Assembly (NCBI GenBank): GCA_036493915.1
Contig: DASXPA010000044.1
Location: 1-36,935, forward strand
Direction: 5' to 3'
DNA: 36,935 nt
Origin: Palsa-1392 sp036493915
GTDB taxonomy: Bacteria; Verrucomicrobiota; Verrucomicrobiia; Chthoniobacterales; UBA10450
Part shown: positions 24,127-31,824 of the stretch, piece after piece
Position numbering within the stretch: the stretch's first letter is position 1
How the letters are laid out: every line of letters begins with the position of its first letter
Made by a program: the position numbers and the translations under genes
The notes under the pieces: generated by a model
Seen by the model: only the letters and a program-made list of their open reading frames with translations
What the model was told of the DNA's origin: nothing
Database searches by the model: none

Positions 24127-24474
24127 AGCATTTGTTGGCGACCGTTCGCACCTTACGCAGAAGGGCGGGAATTAGTTAAGGGAAAAAATGGAGGCCTCGC
24201 CGGCATGGGTTTCGGAGAATTGGAAAACAAATCTCCGAAAGCTGCCGCCTCCGTGTTTTCTCATCCTGAGCGGAGCGAAGGACTCACGGGCGGTAGGCGA
24301 CATTATTTGCAATCGAAGGCTTGGCATTATTTCGCGAGATGACATTTCGGCCGCGCCTCAGTGCAGGCTCTTCGTTATCCTCAGGATGACGAAGTCTTGA
24401 AGGTTTTTTACAAAAAGAAGCCTTGCTTTGCGCTCTCCAGATCGCTTCTGATTAACAGCAACCGCCTGACTCCC
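24127..24474. repeat. 348-bp intergenic region with palindromic repeat (24260-24390)
   Basis: This is the divergent spacer between zwf and the endonuclease-family gene. From about 24260 to 24390 it holds the third copy of the CATCCTGAGCG repeat: left end TCATCCTGAGCGGAGCGAAG, right end inverse ATCCTCAGGATGACGAAG. The flanks (24127-24259 and 24391-24474) should contain the two promoters, but I cannot pick convincing -35/-10 pairs. Confidence 0.55.
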
Positions 24475-25560
24475 ATGCGGATCGCCACTTACAACGTCGA
24501 AAATCTCTTCAGTCGCGTGAAGGCGATGAACAGCGACGATCCCGCGAAGACGACGGATGTGCTCGCCGACGCCGCGGAGTTGCAACGCCTTATCGAGCAA
24601 CCGCTTTACAGCGAAGCCGACAAAGCGCGTATGCTCCAGCTCCTGAAGAAAAACAAAGCCACTTCGAGCGGCGGTCCATTTTTTCTCCAGGAAACGCGGC
24701 GCCGACTTTACTCCAACGGCAAGATCCTCGCCGACGGGCGCGCGGATTGGATCGGTTCGATCGAATGGTGTCGCGACCTGATTGAAGGGCCGGCGATCGA
24801 CAATACCGGGCGGATCATCAACGAGTTGAAAGCCGACATCCTCTGCATGGTCGAGGTGGAAAGCCGGCCGGTTTTGCGGCGGTTCAACGACACGATTCTA
24901 AAAGATGCGCGCTATCCGCACGCGATGTTGATCGATGGCAACGACGAACGTGGCATCGATGTCGGATTGCTCTGTCGGCCGATGGTCACCGACATGCGCA
25001 GTCATGTCGACGATCTCGATCCGGCGACGGGGCGGCCGGTTTTCAGCCGTGACTGTGCGGAGTTTGAGATCGATATTCCGGGAACGCATCACCTTTGGGT
25101 GCTGGTGAACCATTTCAAGAGTCGCGGTTACGGGAGTAAAGCGGCGAACGACGCGAAGCGAAAACGGCAGGCCGAAACGGTCGCGGCGATTCTCAGGCGA
25201 TTCGATTTGCGGAGGCAGTTCGTGATCGTGGCGGGCGACTTCAACGAACTGCCGCAGTCGGAATCGCTCGCGCCGATTCTGGAGCCGGAAAATCTCCGCA
25301 ACAGCTTTGAGAAACTGGATGCTGGCGCGGATCGCTGGACTCATCGCGACGACGCGATTCCGAGCAAGAACGATCAGATCGATTACCTGCTCATCTCGGA
25401 TGCGCTTTGGCCGCGTTTGCAGCAGGTGGGGATCGAGCGGCGCGGGGTCTGGGCGAATGCGCAAAAAACACGCGCAAAATATCCTCCCCTAACGACGGTA
25501 ACTGGCGACACGAACTCTGCGAGTGATCACGCGGCCGTTTGGGCGGACTTCGATCTTTAA
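24475..25560 (+). CDS. Endonuclease/exonuclease/phosphatase family protein
   Basis: 361 residues from ATG 24475; the frame is open further left but only through the intergenic repeat. The EEP fold (DNase I/exonuclease III/inositol phosphatase superfamily) is shown by MRIATYNVENLF at the start (metal-binding Asn), ADILCMVEVES (catalytic Glu), VNHFKSRGYG, FVIVAGDFNELPQSE (Asp-x-Asn), NDQIDYLLISD and SDHAAVWADF (the final Asp-His). No signal peptide is visible, so it is probably cytoplasmic. The substrate cannot be told; DNA, RNA and phosphoesters are all possible. A long insertion (residues about 25-95) after the first motif is distinctive. It stands alone between divergent zwf and convergent glyA. 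Confidence 0.88.
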   Translation: MRIATYNVENLFSRVKAMNSDDPAKTTDVLADAAELQRLIEQPLYSEADKARMLQLLKKNKATSSGGPFFLQETRRRLYSNGKILADGRADWIGSIEWCRDLIEGPAIDNTGRIINELKADILCMVEVESRPVLRRFNDTILKDARYPHAMLIDGNDERGIDVGLLCRPMVTDMRSHVDDLDPATGRPVFSRDCAEFEIDIPGTHHLWVLVNHFKSRGYGSKAANDAKRKRQAETVAAILRRFDLRRQFVIVAGDFNELPQSESLAPILEPENLRNSFEKLDAGADRWTHRDDAIPSKNDQIDYLLISDALWPRLQQVGIERRGVWANAQKTRAKYPPLTTVTGDTNSASDHAAVWADFDL

Positions 25561-25619
25561 ACGGCGGCGGAAAACGCTTTCAGTGCTTGGTGAGCACGAG
25601 GATTGGACGAAAGAAATCG

Positions 25620-26918
25620 TTAGCCCGGCAGCGGGAAACGCCGCGTCAGCTGCTGCACCTGCTCGCGCACTTTTCCGATCGCCTGCTCATCCTCCCGGCC
25701 GTCGAGCGCCTCGGCGATGAGGTCGGCGATCTCGAGCATCTCTTCTTCTTTCATCCCGCGCGTCGTGACCGCGGGCGTGCCGAGACGGATCCCGCCCGGC
25801 TTGAAGATCGGATAGGTGTCGAACGGAATCGCGTTCTTGTTCACTGTGATGCCAGCGCGATCGAGGACATTCTGCGCATCTTTGCCGTTGATCTCTTTCG
25901 GCCGCAGATCGACGAGCATGAGATGGTTATCGGTCCCGCCGGAGACGATCCGAAAGCCGTGTTTCACGACACCCGCCGCGAGCGCTTTTGCGTTCAGGAC
26001 GACCTGCCGTTGGTATTGGCGGAACGACGGCTGGAGCGCTTCGTGGAAACAAACCGCCTTGGCGGCGATGACGTGCATCAGCGGGCCTCCTTGCACGCCG
26101 GGGAAAACTGAGGAGTCGATCGCTTTGGCAAATTTTTCCTGACAAAGCACGGTCCCGCCGCGCGGTCCGCGCAGACTTTTGTGCGTCGTCGTGGTGACGA
26201 AATGCGCATGCGGCACCGGGCTCGGATGCTCGCCGGCCGCGACCAGACCCGCGATGTGCGCCATGTCGATGAAGAGGAGCGCATCGACCGAATCGGCGAT
26301 CTGGCGGAGTCGGGGAAAATCGATGAATCTCGGATAGGCGGACGCCCCGGCAGTGATTAGCTGCGGCCGCACTTCCTGGGCTTGTTTCGCGAGCGCGTCG
26401 TAATCGATCTGCTCGGTCTTTTCGCTCACGCCGTATTGCGTGACCTCGTAAAGTTTGCCGGAAAAATTCGCCGGATGGCCATGCGTAAGATGGCCGCCAT
26501 GGGCGAGGTCCATCGTGAGGATACGATCGCCCGGTTTAATCGCAGCGAAATAAACCGCCATGTTCGCCTGCGCGCCACTGTGTGGCTGCACGTTGACGTG
26601 TTCGGCACCGAAAATTTTGTGCGCGCGATCGATGGCAAGTTGCTCGACGACGTCAACGTTCTCACAACCGCCGTACCAGCGTTTGCCCGGATAACCTTCC
26701 GCGTACTTGTTCGTTAGGCAGGAGCCCTGCGCTTCCATCACCGCGCGGCTGGTGAAGTTTTCCGAAGCGATCAACTCAATGTTTTCGCGCTGGCGCTTTT
26801 CCTCCTCCTCGATGGCGTCGAAAATCTCCGGATCGACTTTGTGTAATCCTCCGCCTAACAAGTCGGAGGCGCTTCCGCTGCCGAAGGTTGGCTCGCTCTG
26901 ATGAGGCATATTTCCCAT
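25620..26918 (-). CDS. glyA: Serine hydroxymethyltransferase (from internal start)
   Basis: 432 residues from the ATG at 26916-26918, with an ideal ribosome-binding site 7 nt upstream; this length matches ordinary GlyA (about 417) plus a short N-terminal tail. PLP enzyme exchanging serine + THF for glycine + 5,10-methylene-THF. Seen: KVDPEIFDAIEEEEKRQ, IELIASENFTSRAVMEAQG, NKYAEGYPGKRWYGGCE, NVQPHSGAQANMAVY, DMAHIAGLVAAG, and the PLP-lysine motif VTTTTHKSLRGPRGG, then TDNHLMLVDLR. The frame is continuous with an upstream phosphatase domain (see the next entry). GlyA links to FtcD in this window through the folate one-carbon pool. Confidence 0.96.
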   Translation of the reverse strand: MGNMPHQSEPTFGSGSASDLLGGGLHKVDPEIFDAIEEEEKRQRENIELIASENFTSRAVMEAQGSCLTNKYAEGYPGKRWYGGCENVDVVEQLAIDRAHKIFGAEHVNVQPHSGAQANMAVYFAAIKPGDRILTMDLAHGGHLTHGHPANFSGKLYEVTQYGVSEKTEQIDYDALAKQAQEVRPQLITAGASAYPRFIDFPRLRQIADSVDALLFIDMAHIAGLVAAGEHPSPVPHAHFVTTTTHKSLRGPRGGTVLCQEKFAKAIDSSVFPGVQGGPLMHVIAAKAVCFHEALQPSFRQYQRQVVLNAKALAAGVVKHGFRIVSGGTDNHLMLVDLRPKEINGKDAQNVLDRAGITVNKNAIPFDTYPIFKPGGIRLGTPAVTTRGMKEEEMLEIADLIAEALDGREDEQAIGKVREQVQQLTRRFPLPG

Positions 26919-27425
26919 AATGGATCCTCCTGCGGCACTTCCGCGGACGTTGCGGGGGAGCGCCATTTCGGTTTGTTCTACGAACGTGAGCACACTCGGT
27001 AAAGCCTTTTCAATCGCATCCGCGCAATCGTGATAAACGTCGTAACTCATCCCGATCGGATCGGGCAGATCGCGCCAAAGGGTAGCCCCGGGCTCTTCGA
27101 ATTCGCGCAGCAAAAAAGTTTTCTCCACCGCTTCGGGAAAGAAAAGGTGAATGCTCTCGAGATGGGAGCCGGTCATGGCAAAAATGTGGGTCGCGCGATC
27201 GACCATCGTGGCGGTCAGCGGCTGACTTCGGAAGCCGCTGATTTCGATCCCGCGTTTGCGGCATACTTCGATGGCGTGCGCGCTCGGTGGTTGCCCGCGC
27301 ACCGCGTGAACCCCGGCGGCGTCGGCTTCGATATCCTGGCGATCGGCGAGGAGTTGCCGGAAAAGTCCCAGCGCCATCGGACTGCGGCAGATGTTGCCCG
27401 TGCAGACGAAAAGGACGTGTTTCAC
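25620..27425 (-). CDS. Low-molecular-weight protein phosphatase domain in frame with GlyA (fusion or read-through unit)
   Basis: From GTG 27423-27425 (an alternative TTG is at 27480-27482) the frame runs with no stop through a phosphatase domain of about 155 residues and on into GlyA, 601 residues in all. Phosphatase features: HVLFVCTGNICRSPMA (the Cys-x5-Arg P-loop, Cys8), then AMTGSHLESI and the general-acid loop DLPDPIGMS. Such enzymes remove phosphate from Tyr or Arg residues; in Bacillus subtilis the arginine phosphatase gene ywlE is a near neighbour of glyA. The linker (about 35 residues, rich in Gly/Ser/Asn) has no homology I know and overlaps the glyA ribosome-binding site. So two products, a fusion and free GlyA, may be made. 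Confidence 0.8.
   Translation of the reverse strand: MKHVLFVCTGNICRSPMALGLFRQLLADRQDIEADAAGVHAVRGQPPSAHAIEVCRKRGIEISGFRSQPLTATMVDRATHIFAMTGSHLESIHLFFPEAVEKTFLLREFEEPGATLWRDLPDPIGMSYDVYHDCADAIEKALPSVLTFVEQTEMALPRNVRGSAAGGSIMGNMPHQSEPTFGSGSASDLLGGGLHKVDPEIFDAIEEEEKRQRENIELIASENFTSRAVMEAQGSCLTNKYAEGYPGKRWYGGCENVDVVEQLAIDRAHKIFGAEHVNVQPHSGAQANMAVYFAAIKPGDRILTMDLAHGGHLTHGHPANFSGKLYEVTQYGVSEKTEQIDYDALAKQAQEVRPQLITAGASAYPRFIDFPRLRQIADSVDALLFIDMAHIAGLVAAGEHPSPVPHAHFVTTTTHKSLRGPRGGTVLCQEKFAKAIDSSVFPGVQGGPLMHVIAAKAVCFHEALQPSFRQYQRQVVLNAKALAAGVVKHGFRIVSGGTDNHLMLVDLRPKEINGKDAQNVLDRAGITVNKNAIPFDTYPIFKPGGIRLGTPAVTTRGMKEEEMLEIADLIAEALDGREDEQAIGKVREQVQQLTRRFPLPG
26926..26931 (-). promoter_or_regulatory. Internal Shine-Dalgarno site of glyA
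   Basis: On the minus strand AGGAGG (26931-26926) lies 7 nt before the ATG at 26918, a consensus site inside an open reading frame. It decides the glyA start and indicates independent initiation within the phosphatase-GlyA frame. Confidence 0.75.
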
Positions 27426-27540
27426 AATCTCGAAAGGCCGCGCCGGCGCTGCCTCGGCGAAGGTAAAATTAAACTGGGTCAAGTCAACGCGGCCCGCCTA
27501 ACGACGAGGGAGCAATGTTTCCTGGATCTGGCGGGCGATT

Positions 27541-27622
27541 CGTCGTCCCGAGCCCAGCGAAAGATCTCACAAACGACGCAGAGGATGGTTCTTGAGATCC
27601 CTCTCTGCGCTGAAGACGACAA
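27541..27622. repeat. Degenerate palindromic intergenic repeat
   Basis: GTCGTCCCGAGCCCAGCGAAAG at the left and CTCTGCGCTGAAGACGAC at the right pair as an imperfect inverted repeat, a diverged relative of the CATCCTGAGCG elements. It lies between the divergent phosphatase-glyA frame and the acyltransferase gene, near a CCTAACG word at 27497. Confidence 0.45.
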
Positions 27623-27649
27623 CGCTGCTAAGGGGAGGGCGTGCCGAAA

Positions 27650-28681
27650 ATGAGGAAGCGTTGGAAAGCGTTTCGCTACCGTCTCGAATATTGGGGCGTG
27701 CGATTTCTGGCCGGTCTCATCCCGCGCCTGCCGCGGTCGTTCGCGCTGTTGTTCGCGCGCGGCGCTGGCGCGTCCGCCGCAGCGCTCGACAGGCATGGCC
27801 ACGAAGTTGCGCTGACGAATCTGGAAGCAGCATTCGGAAACCGTTATTCCCCGGGCGCGCGCGAACGGATCACGCGCGAGTCGTATCAGCAATTTGCGAG
27901 CACGATGGTAGACCTCTTTTGGAGCCCGCGTGTCACTCCGGAGAATTTCCAGCAGTTCGTTGAGTTCGAAGGATTCGACGAGTTCGAACGGACGGTGGGG
28001 CGGGGGAATCCGCACATTTTCGCCTGCTACCATTACGGCGATTTCGAATTGCTCAGCCTCGCCTGCGGCTGGGTGGGGATCACGCCGCACCTCATCACAC
28101 AGGAATTCAAAAACGCGCGGCTCGATCCAATCTTTAATCATCTGCGGACGCGTTCCGGCCATCAGATCGTGCCGCGCGATGGAGGAATCGTTAGGCTCTA
28201 CAAAGCGCTGCGCCGCGGCGGCTCGGTGGCGATATTAGTCGATCTCGCCTTGCAGCTGCATCAGCCGACGGTGGCGATCGATTGTTTTGGATTAAAAACA
28301 TCAGTGACTTTCGCGCACGCCTGGCTCGCGACTCGCACCGGCGCGCCGATCGTTCCGGCGCATGCCGAACCGATGTCCGGAGGTCGGGTGCGCGTGGTTC
28401 TGCAGCCAAAGCTGCAAATCCCATCGGGAGCGACCCATCAGGAGATCGCGCAGCTCTGTTGGAACCGTTTCGAGCCGGTCGTTAGGCGAAATCCGTCGCC
28501 TTGGATGTGGATGTATAAGTACTGGCGTTATGAGCCGGAGAATTCCGCGCGCCGTTATCCTGCCTACGCGTCTCCCAACCCGCTTTTCGATGACCTGATC
28601 GCGCAGAATTCCCGGCGATCGCACGACCTCCGCCGCGCTGGTGCAGGCCACTTGTCGTCGGGCGTGAAGGGCTCCGTTTGA
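27650..28681 (+). CDS. LpxL/HtrB-like lysophospholipid (lipid A) acyltransferase
   Basis: 343 residues from ATG 27650 (a GTG at 27641 is an alternative but is too close to the AGGGGAGGG ribosome-binding region). An N-terminal amphipathic or membrane-associated helix (VRFLAGLIPRLPRSFALLFA) is followed by the catalytic HYGDFE (His-x4-acidic motif, here with Glu/Asp as in HxxxxD/E), VPRDGGIVRLYKALRRGGSVAILVD, a CFG segment and APIVPAH. Known relatives transfer acyl chains from acyl-ACP to lipid A precursors at the inner face of the cytoplasmic membrane, so the gene supports a Gram-negative envelope. The C-terminal 35 residues are low in similarity and may be lineage-specific. Two CGTTAGG words (28189, 28480) encode Val-Arg pairs. 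Confidence 0.87.
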   Translation: MRKRWKAFRYRLEYWGVRFLAGLIPRLPRSFALLFARGAGASAAALDRHGHEVALTNLEAAFGNRYSPGARERITRESYQQFASTMVDLFWSPRVTPENFQQFVEFEGFDEFERTVGRGNPHIFACYHYGDFELLSLACGWVGITPHLITQEFKNARLDPIFNHLRTRSGHQIVPRDGGIVRLYKALRRGGSVAILVDLALQLHQPTVAIDCFGLKTSVTFAHAWLATRTGAPIVPAHAEPMSGGRVRVVLQPKLQIPSGATHQEIAQLCWNRFEPVVRRNPSPWMWMYKYWRYEPENSARRYPAYASPNPLFDDLIAQNSRRSHDLRRAGAGHLSSGVKGSV

Positions 28682-28717
28682 CAAATGCCCGGCGATACGC
28701 TTTTCAGTGGGAATCGT

Positions 28718-29380
28718 ATGCGCATTTTCTCCCGTCTTTGCCTTTTCACCTCGCTCGCTGCCTTCGCTTTTCTCACGAGCTGCACGACGCTTCCGCCCGC
28801 GACCCAGACTTACCACGTCGTCGCACACAAGCCGCACGATCCTTCGCATGTGCGGGTCGATGTTTCTCTCTCGAAACAGAACGTCTATGTGATGGAAGGC
28901 GACCGCTGCCTGATGGCGGTGGCGACTTCTGTCGGCACAAATAGTCACCCGACGCCGAGAGGCAATTTCCACATTTATAACAAAATTAAACATAAGCGCT
29001 CCGGCTCTTATGGCTTCCGGGTTCAGGGTGGAAGTGTGCGGCCGGCAGATGCTGGTGCGAACGTTCCCGGAAGTTATGTCGGTTATCCGATGGGTTACTG
29101 GTGTGAGTTTGCTCCGGCTTATGGCTTCCATCAGGGCTTCGTTCATCCCGTCCCGCGGACGCATGGGTGCCTGCGTTTGCATGGCGAGGCGGCGCCGAAG
29201 TTCTTCGCGCTCGTTCATGAAGGGACGCCGGTAAGTGTTGCCGAGACGCAACCTGAGGACGCGACGATCGGATCGAAGGTGGAACGGGTGGATGATTCCA
29301 AAACACCCGATCCCGATCCCAAGCTCATGGTGACTTCGGGCGCCTTCCAGGAGCCGACCGGTCCGCTGCTCGTCAATTGA
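28718..29380 (+). CDS. L,D-transpeptidase (YkuD domain) lipoprotein
   Basis: 220 residues from ATG 28718. A lipoprotein signal sequence with lipobox LTSC (SLAAFAFLTSCTTLPP) predicts membrane anchoring. The YkuD catalytic domain (about residues 45-185) contains VDVSLSKQNVYVMEGDR, TPRGNFHIYNK and the active-site motif HPVPRTHGCLRLHG with the nucleophilic Cys; the usual Ser of SHGCxR is Thr here. Known role: 3-3 crosslinking of peptidoglycan or attachment of proteins to it. A GTG/ATG at 28685 could extend the N-terminus by 11 residues but would spoil the signal peptide. It follows the acyltransferase by 36 bp, both being envelope genes. Confidence 0.9.
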   Translation: MRIFSRLCLFTSLAAFAFLTSCTTLPPATQTYHVVAHKPHDPSHVRVDVSLSKQNVYVMEGDRCLMAVATSVGTNSHPTPRGNFHIYNKIKHKRSGSYGFRVQGGSVRPADAGANVPGSYVGYPMGYWCEFAPAYGFHQGFVHPVPRTHGCLRLHGEAAPKFFALVHEGTPVSVAETQPEDATIGSKVERVDDSKTPDPDPKLMVTSGAFQEPTGPLLVN

Positions 29381-29399
29381 GCGTTAACGTCGGCGCCGT

Positions 29400-29440
29400 A
29401 CGCTCGCTGCGTTCTTGAGCAGAGCGAGGGATGACAAGTG
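29400..29440. repeat. Fragment of palindromic intergenic repeat
   Basis: The 133-bp spacer before ispH carries ACGCTCGCTGCGTTCTTGAG followed by AGAGCGAGGGATGACA, resembling the two ends of the CATCCTGAGCG family brought together. Likely a shortened copy. Confidence 0.4.
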
Positions 29441-29513
29441 GATGTCTTCCGCGGCGTATTCATCCGCGGGACGAACAAGTTGCGATGACTCTGTCTCGCA
29501 GTGACATTAGCGG

Positions 29514-30752
29514 GTGAGCGCCAACCTGATCTCCAGCGGCACGACCGCGCGCACGAAAGTCAACCTCCGCACCCCGGAGGTGATGACGGCAGTGCAGGAA
29601 CAAGTCGAATCGCATTATCGCAGCGATATTGTCGACAAGGTACGGCGGAGCGGCGGCATCATCGCCGCGGGCGACGTGATCGTGCGCCTGGCGAAGCAAT
29701 TTGGCTTTTGCTACGGCGTCGAGCGTGCGATCGATCTCGCTTACGCTGCGCGCAAGGTTTTCACGGATCGTCGGCTTTTTATTGTCGGCGAGATCATTCA
29801 CAATCCCGAGGTCAACGAACAGATATCGTCGTTAGGCATCAAGAACCTGACCGGGCCGAACAAGCAGGCCGATATCACGGATCTACAGGCCGATGACGTG
29901 GTCATTTTGCCGGCCTTCGGGACGGAAGTTTCGATTTTGCAGCAGATCAAGGATCGCGGCTGCCAGATTGTCGATACCACTTGCGGGGACGTCATGAGCG
30001 TCTGGAAACGGGTGCGCAAATATGCAAGCGAATCGGCGACGTCGATCATCCACGGCAAGGCGGAACATGAAGAGACCAAAGCGACCAGCTCGCGTGCCCT
30101 TGGCGATGGCAAAGGTCACTACCTCGTTGTGCTTACTCTCGCCGACACCGATTACGTTTGCGATTACATCCGGCACGGCGGGGATAAGCAGGCGTTTCTG
30201 GAGAAGTTTCGCGGCGCCTACTCGCCGGGATTTGATCCTGATGTGCATCTGCGCACGATCGGCGTGGCGAACCAAACCACGATGCTGCGCGGCGAGACCG
30301 AAGAAGTGCAACGCCGGATCCAAAAGGCTGTCGCTGATCGTGACGGTGCCGAGTTGGCCGCGAAAAACTTCCGCTTTTTCGATACCATCTGCGGGGCGAC
30401 GCAGGAGCGGCAGGATGCGCTACGCGAGTTGCTCGCGGTGAAGATGAACCTGTTGCTGGTGGTGGGCGGCTACAACAGTTCGAACACCTCGCACCTCGCG
30501 GAGATGGGCGAAGAAAAACTCCCTACTTACTTTGTCCTCAACGCCAGTCGCCTGCTCTCGGATAAGGAAATCCTTCACTACGACCTGCACCAGCGGGGCG
30601 AAGTGGTGGCCAGGGACTGGCTGCCCGAGGGTCCGATCGTCGTCGGCATCACAGCAGGAGCGTCCTGTCCTAATAACCTGATCGAGGAAACGCTCATCCG
30701 GCTTTTCCAACTCCGCGGCATTGGAGTGGAGCAGCTAAACGCTGCTGTCTAG
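29514..30752 (+). CDS. ispH: 4-hydroxy-3-methylbut-2-enyl diphosphate reductase, long form
   Basis: 412 residues from GTG 29514, about 95 longer than E. coli IspH, as in cyanobacterial and plastid forms. It reduces HMBPP to IPP and DMAPP, the last step of the MEP isoprenoid pathway, with a 4Fe-4S cluster. The three cluster cysteines are seen: Cys66 in FGFCYGVERA, Cys157 in DTTCGDV and Cys385 in ASCPNN. Substrate-binding His96 (EIIHNPEVN) and the HGKAEHEE segment are present. The extra length is an N-terminal extension of about 50 residues plus internal insertions (GDGKGHYLVV region). It is monocistronic, with a spacer of 87 bp to the convergent next gene. Confidence 0.95.
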   Translation: MSANLISSGTTARTKVNLRTPEVMTAVQEQVESHYRSDIVDKVRRSGGIIAAGDVIVRLAKQFGFCYGVERAIDLAYAARKVFTDRRLFIVGEIIHNPEVNEQISSLGIKNLTGPNKQADITDLQADDVVILPAFGTEVSILQQIKDRGCQIVDTTCGDVMSVWKRVRKYASESATSIIHGKAEHEETKATSSRALGDGKGHYLVVLTLADTDYVCDYIRHGGDKQAFLEKFRGAYSPGFDPDVHLRTIGVANQTTMLRGETEEVQRRIQKAVADRDGAELAAKNFRFFDTICGATQERQDALRELLAVKMNLLLVVGGYNSSNTSHLAEMGEEKLPTYFVLNASRLLSDKEILHYDLHQRGEVVARDWLPEGPIVVGITAGASCPNNLIEETLIRLFQLRGIGVEQLNAAV

Positions 30753-30839
30753 CTCCGGCTGGCTGTCAAGTACGCTCAGTAGCCGATTGCCTGCTACGCA
30801 AAGGCGCTGCAAGGCTAGATCAAAATTTCGGGCGCCCGC

Positions 30840-31442
30840 TCAACGGTCGCCTGGAGGTTCCTTCCCTGTCACATCATGAGATCTGTTTGCGGCGTTGCGA
30901 GCTTCCGCGCTATCGGCGGGAGCCCAGTGGCCGCTTGCACCGGCGGCGATATCGCTTTCCACCCAGACGAATTTCTTCCCGTCCACATACTTTACTCTCA
31001 TGCCGTTTTCCTTCGTCTCGCCGTTCGGGTGGATTGCCGCCGCAGCTGTCGATCGGTTCGCCCTCTTGGCTCCGGCTCTGGAGACCTGGCCCTTGAGGCT
31101 CATTCCTTTTTCGACCTTAACTTGCATGGCCACCCCACCTTTGGCGAATTTTGCTCCCGGCACCGCGTTCGCGACAACCTCCTTCTGACCTCCCCCGACA
31201 ACAAGGGCAAACGGTCCACCGTTCGGCGTACTCTTGGAGTGAAAGACCACGACGTAATTCCCCGGTGCGAGTACCGGCGTGGTAAAGGCGCCGCCAGCGT
31301 CAGTCGTCCCCTTGTAAACGACCTTTCCGGCACGACTCGAAATTGTGACCTGCATCGAGGGCGCCGAGTCGGCGTAAGCCATGGAACTCAAAGACGCGAT
31401 AGCCAACAGAAGCAGCAAAAGCGAGCGGGTGCAGTGTTTCAT
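30840..31442 (-). CDS. Secreted protein of unknown function, paralogue A
   Basis: 200 residues with a signal peptide (about 1-24, ending AYA). Mature region: SMQVTISSRAGKVVYKGTTD and then GGAFTTPVLAPGNYVVVF, which looks like a small beta-sandwich of the carboxypeptidase-regulatory/prealbumin-like kind. Then come VANAVPGAKFAKGGVAMQVKV, an Ala/Arg-rich linker, and a C-terminal motif RVKYVDGKKFVWVES with a Trp-containing tail (GHWAPADSAEARN). It is about half identical to the gene 382 bp upstream (31825-32412), in the same order of segments, so the two arose by tandem duplication. No function recognised. Confidence 0.8.
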   Translation of the reverse strand: MKHCTRSLLLLLLAIASLSSMAYADSAPSMQVTISSRAGKVVYKGTTDAGGAFTTPVLAPGNYVVVFHSKSTPNGGPFALVVGGGQKEVVANAVPGAKFAKGGVAMQVKVEKGMSLKGQVSRAGAKRANRSTAAAAIHPNGETKENGMRVKYVDGKKFVWVESDIAAGASGHWAPADSAEARNAANRSHDVTGKEPPGDR

Positions 31443-31824
31443 TGTACGATGACGTTATATTCGGGTCGTTGAGTGGCAAGGGTAAACTGAAGCACTCTCC
31501 TCAGGCCATGGCCACATCGTGGCAGCGATCTTCCGTTCTCGCTGGCATCCACACCGGCTGGTCACTGTGCACGAGGTGCAAATTTTCCCCTTCCGGAAGA
31601 AGCAGTGACGAGAACCAGACAGAGCAAAAAATTAATTTGCTAGTGATCTGACTTTTAGAACGCGGACGCGGGCCGTATCTCTGCAATTGCACGACACCGG
31701 TTGTCCAACGCGCATCCGTCTTCCAACTTCGCGGCATAGCGTGGGGCAACCCAACGCCGCCGTCAGCGAGCGCCGGCCACCCGTTCCGTCAGAAGCTCGA
31801 GAAACCGAATTTCCGCGCGGCCAA
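31443..31824. other. 382-bp spacer between the two secreted paralogues
   Basis: No gene, RNA or repeat is recognised. On the minus strand TATAAC at 31459-31454 could be a -10 box for the paralogue A gene, but it lies only 11 bp before the start codon and has no good -35 at normal spacing. The region is somewhat richer in A/T around 31625-31645. Confidence 0.4.

Noticed and set aside
22843..24342. Long plus-strand open frame (499 codons) opposite zwf
   Set aside because: It is the antisense shadow of zwf, which has full family motifs; high GC makes long antisense frames common.
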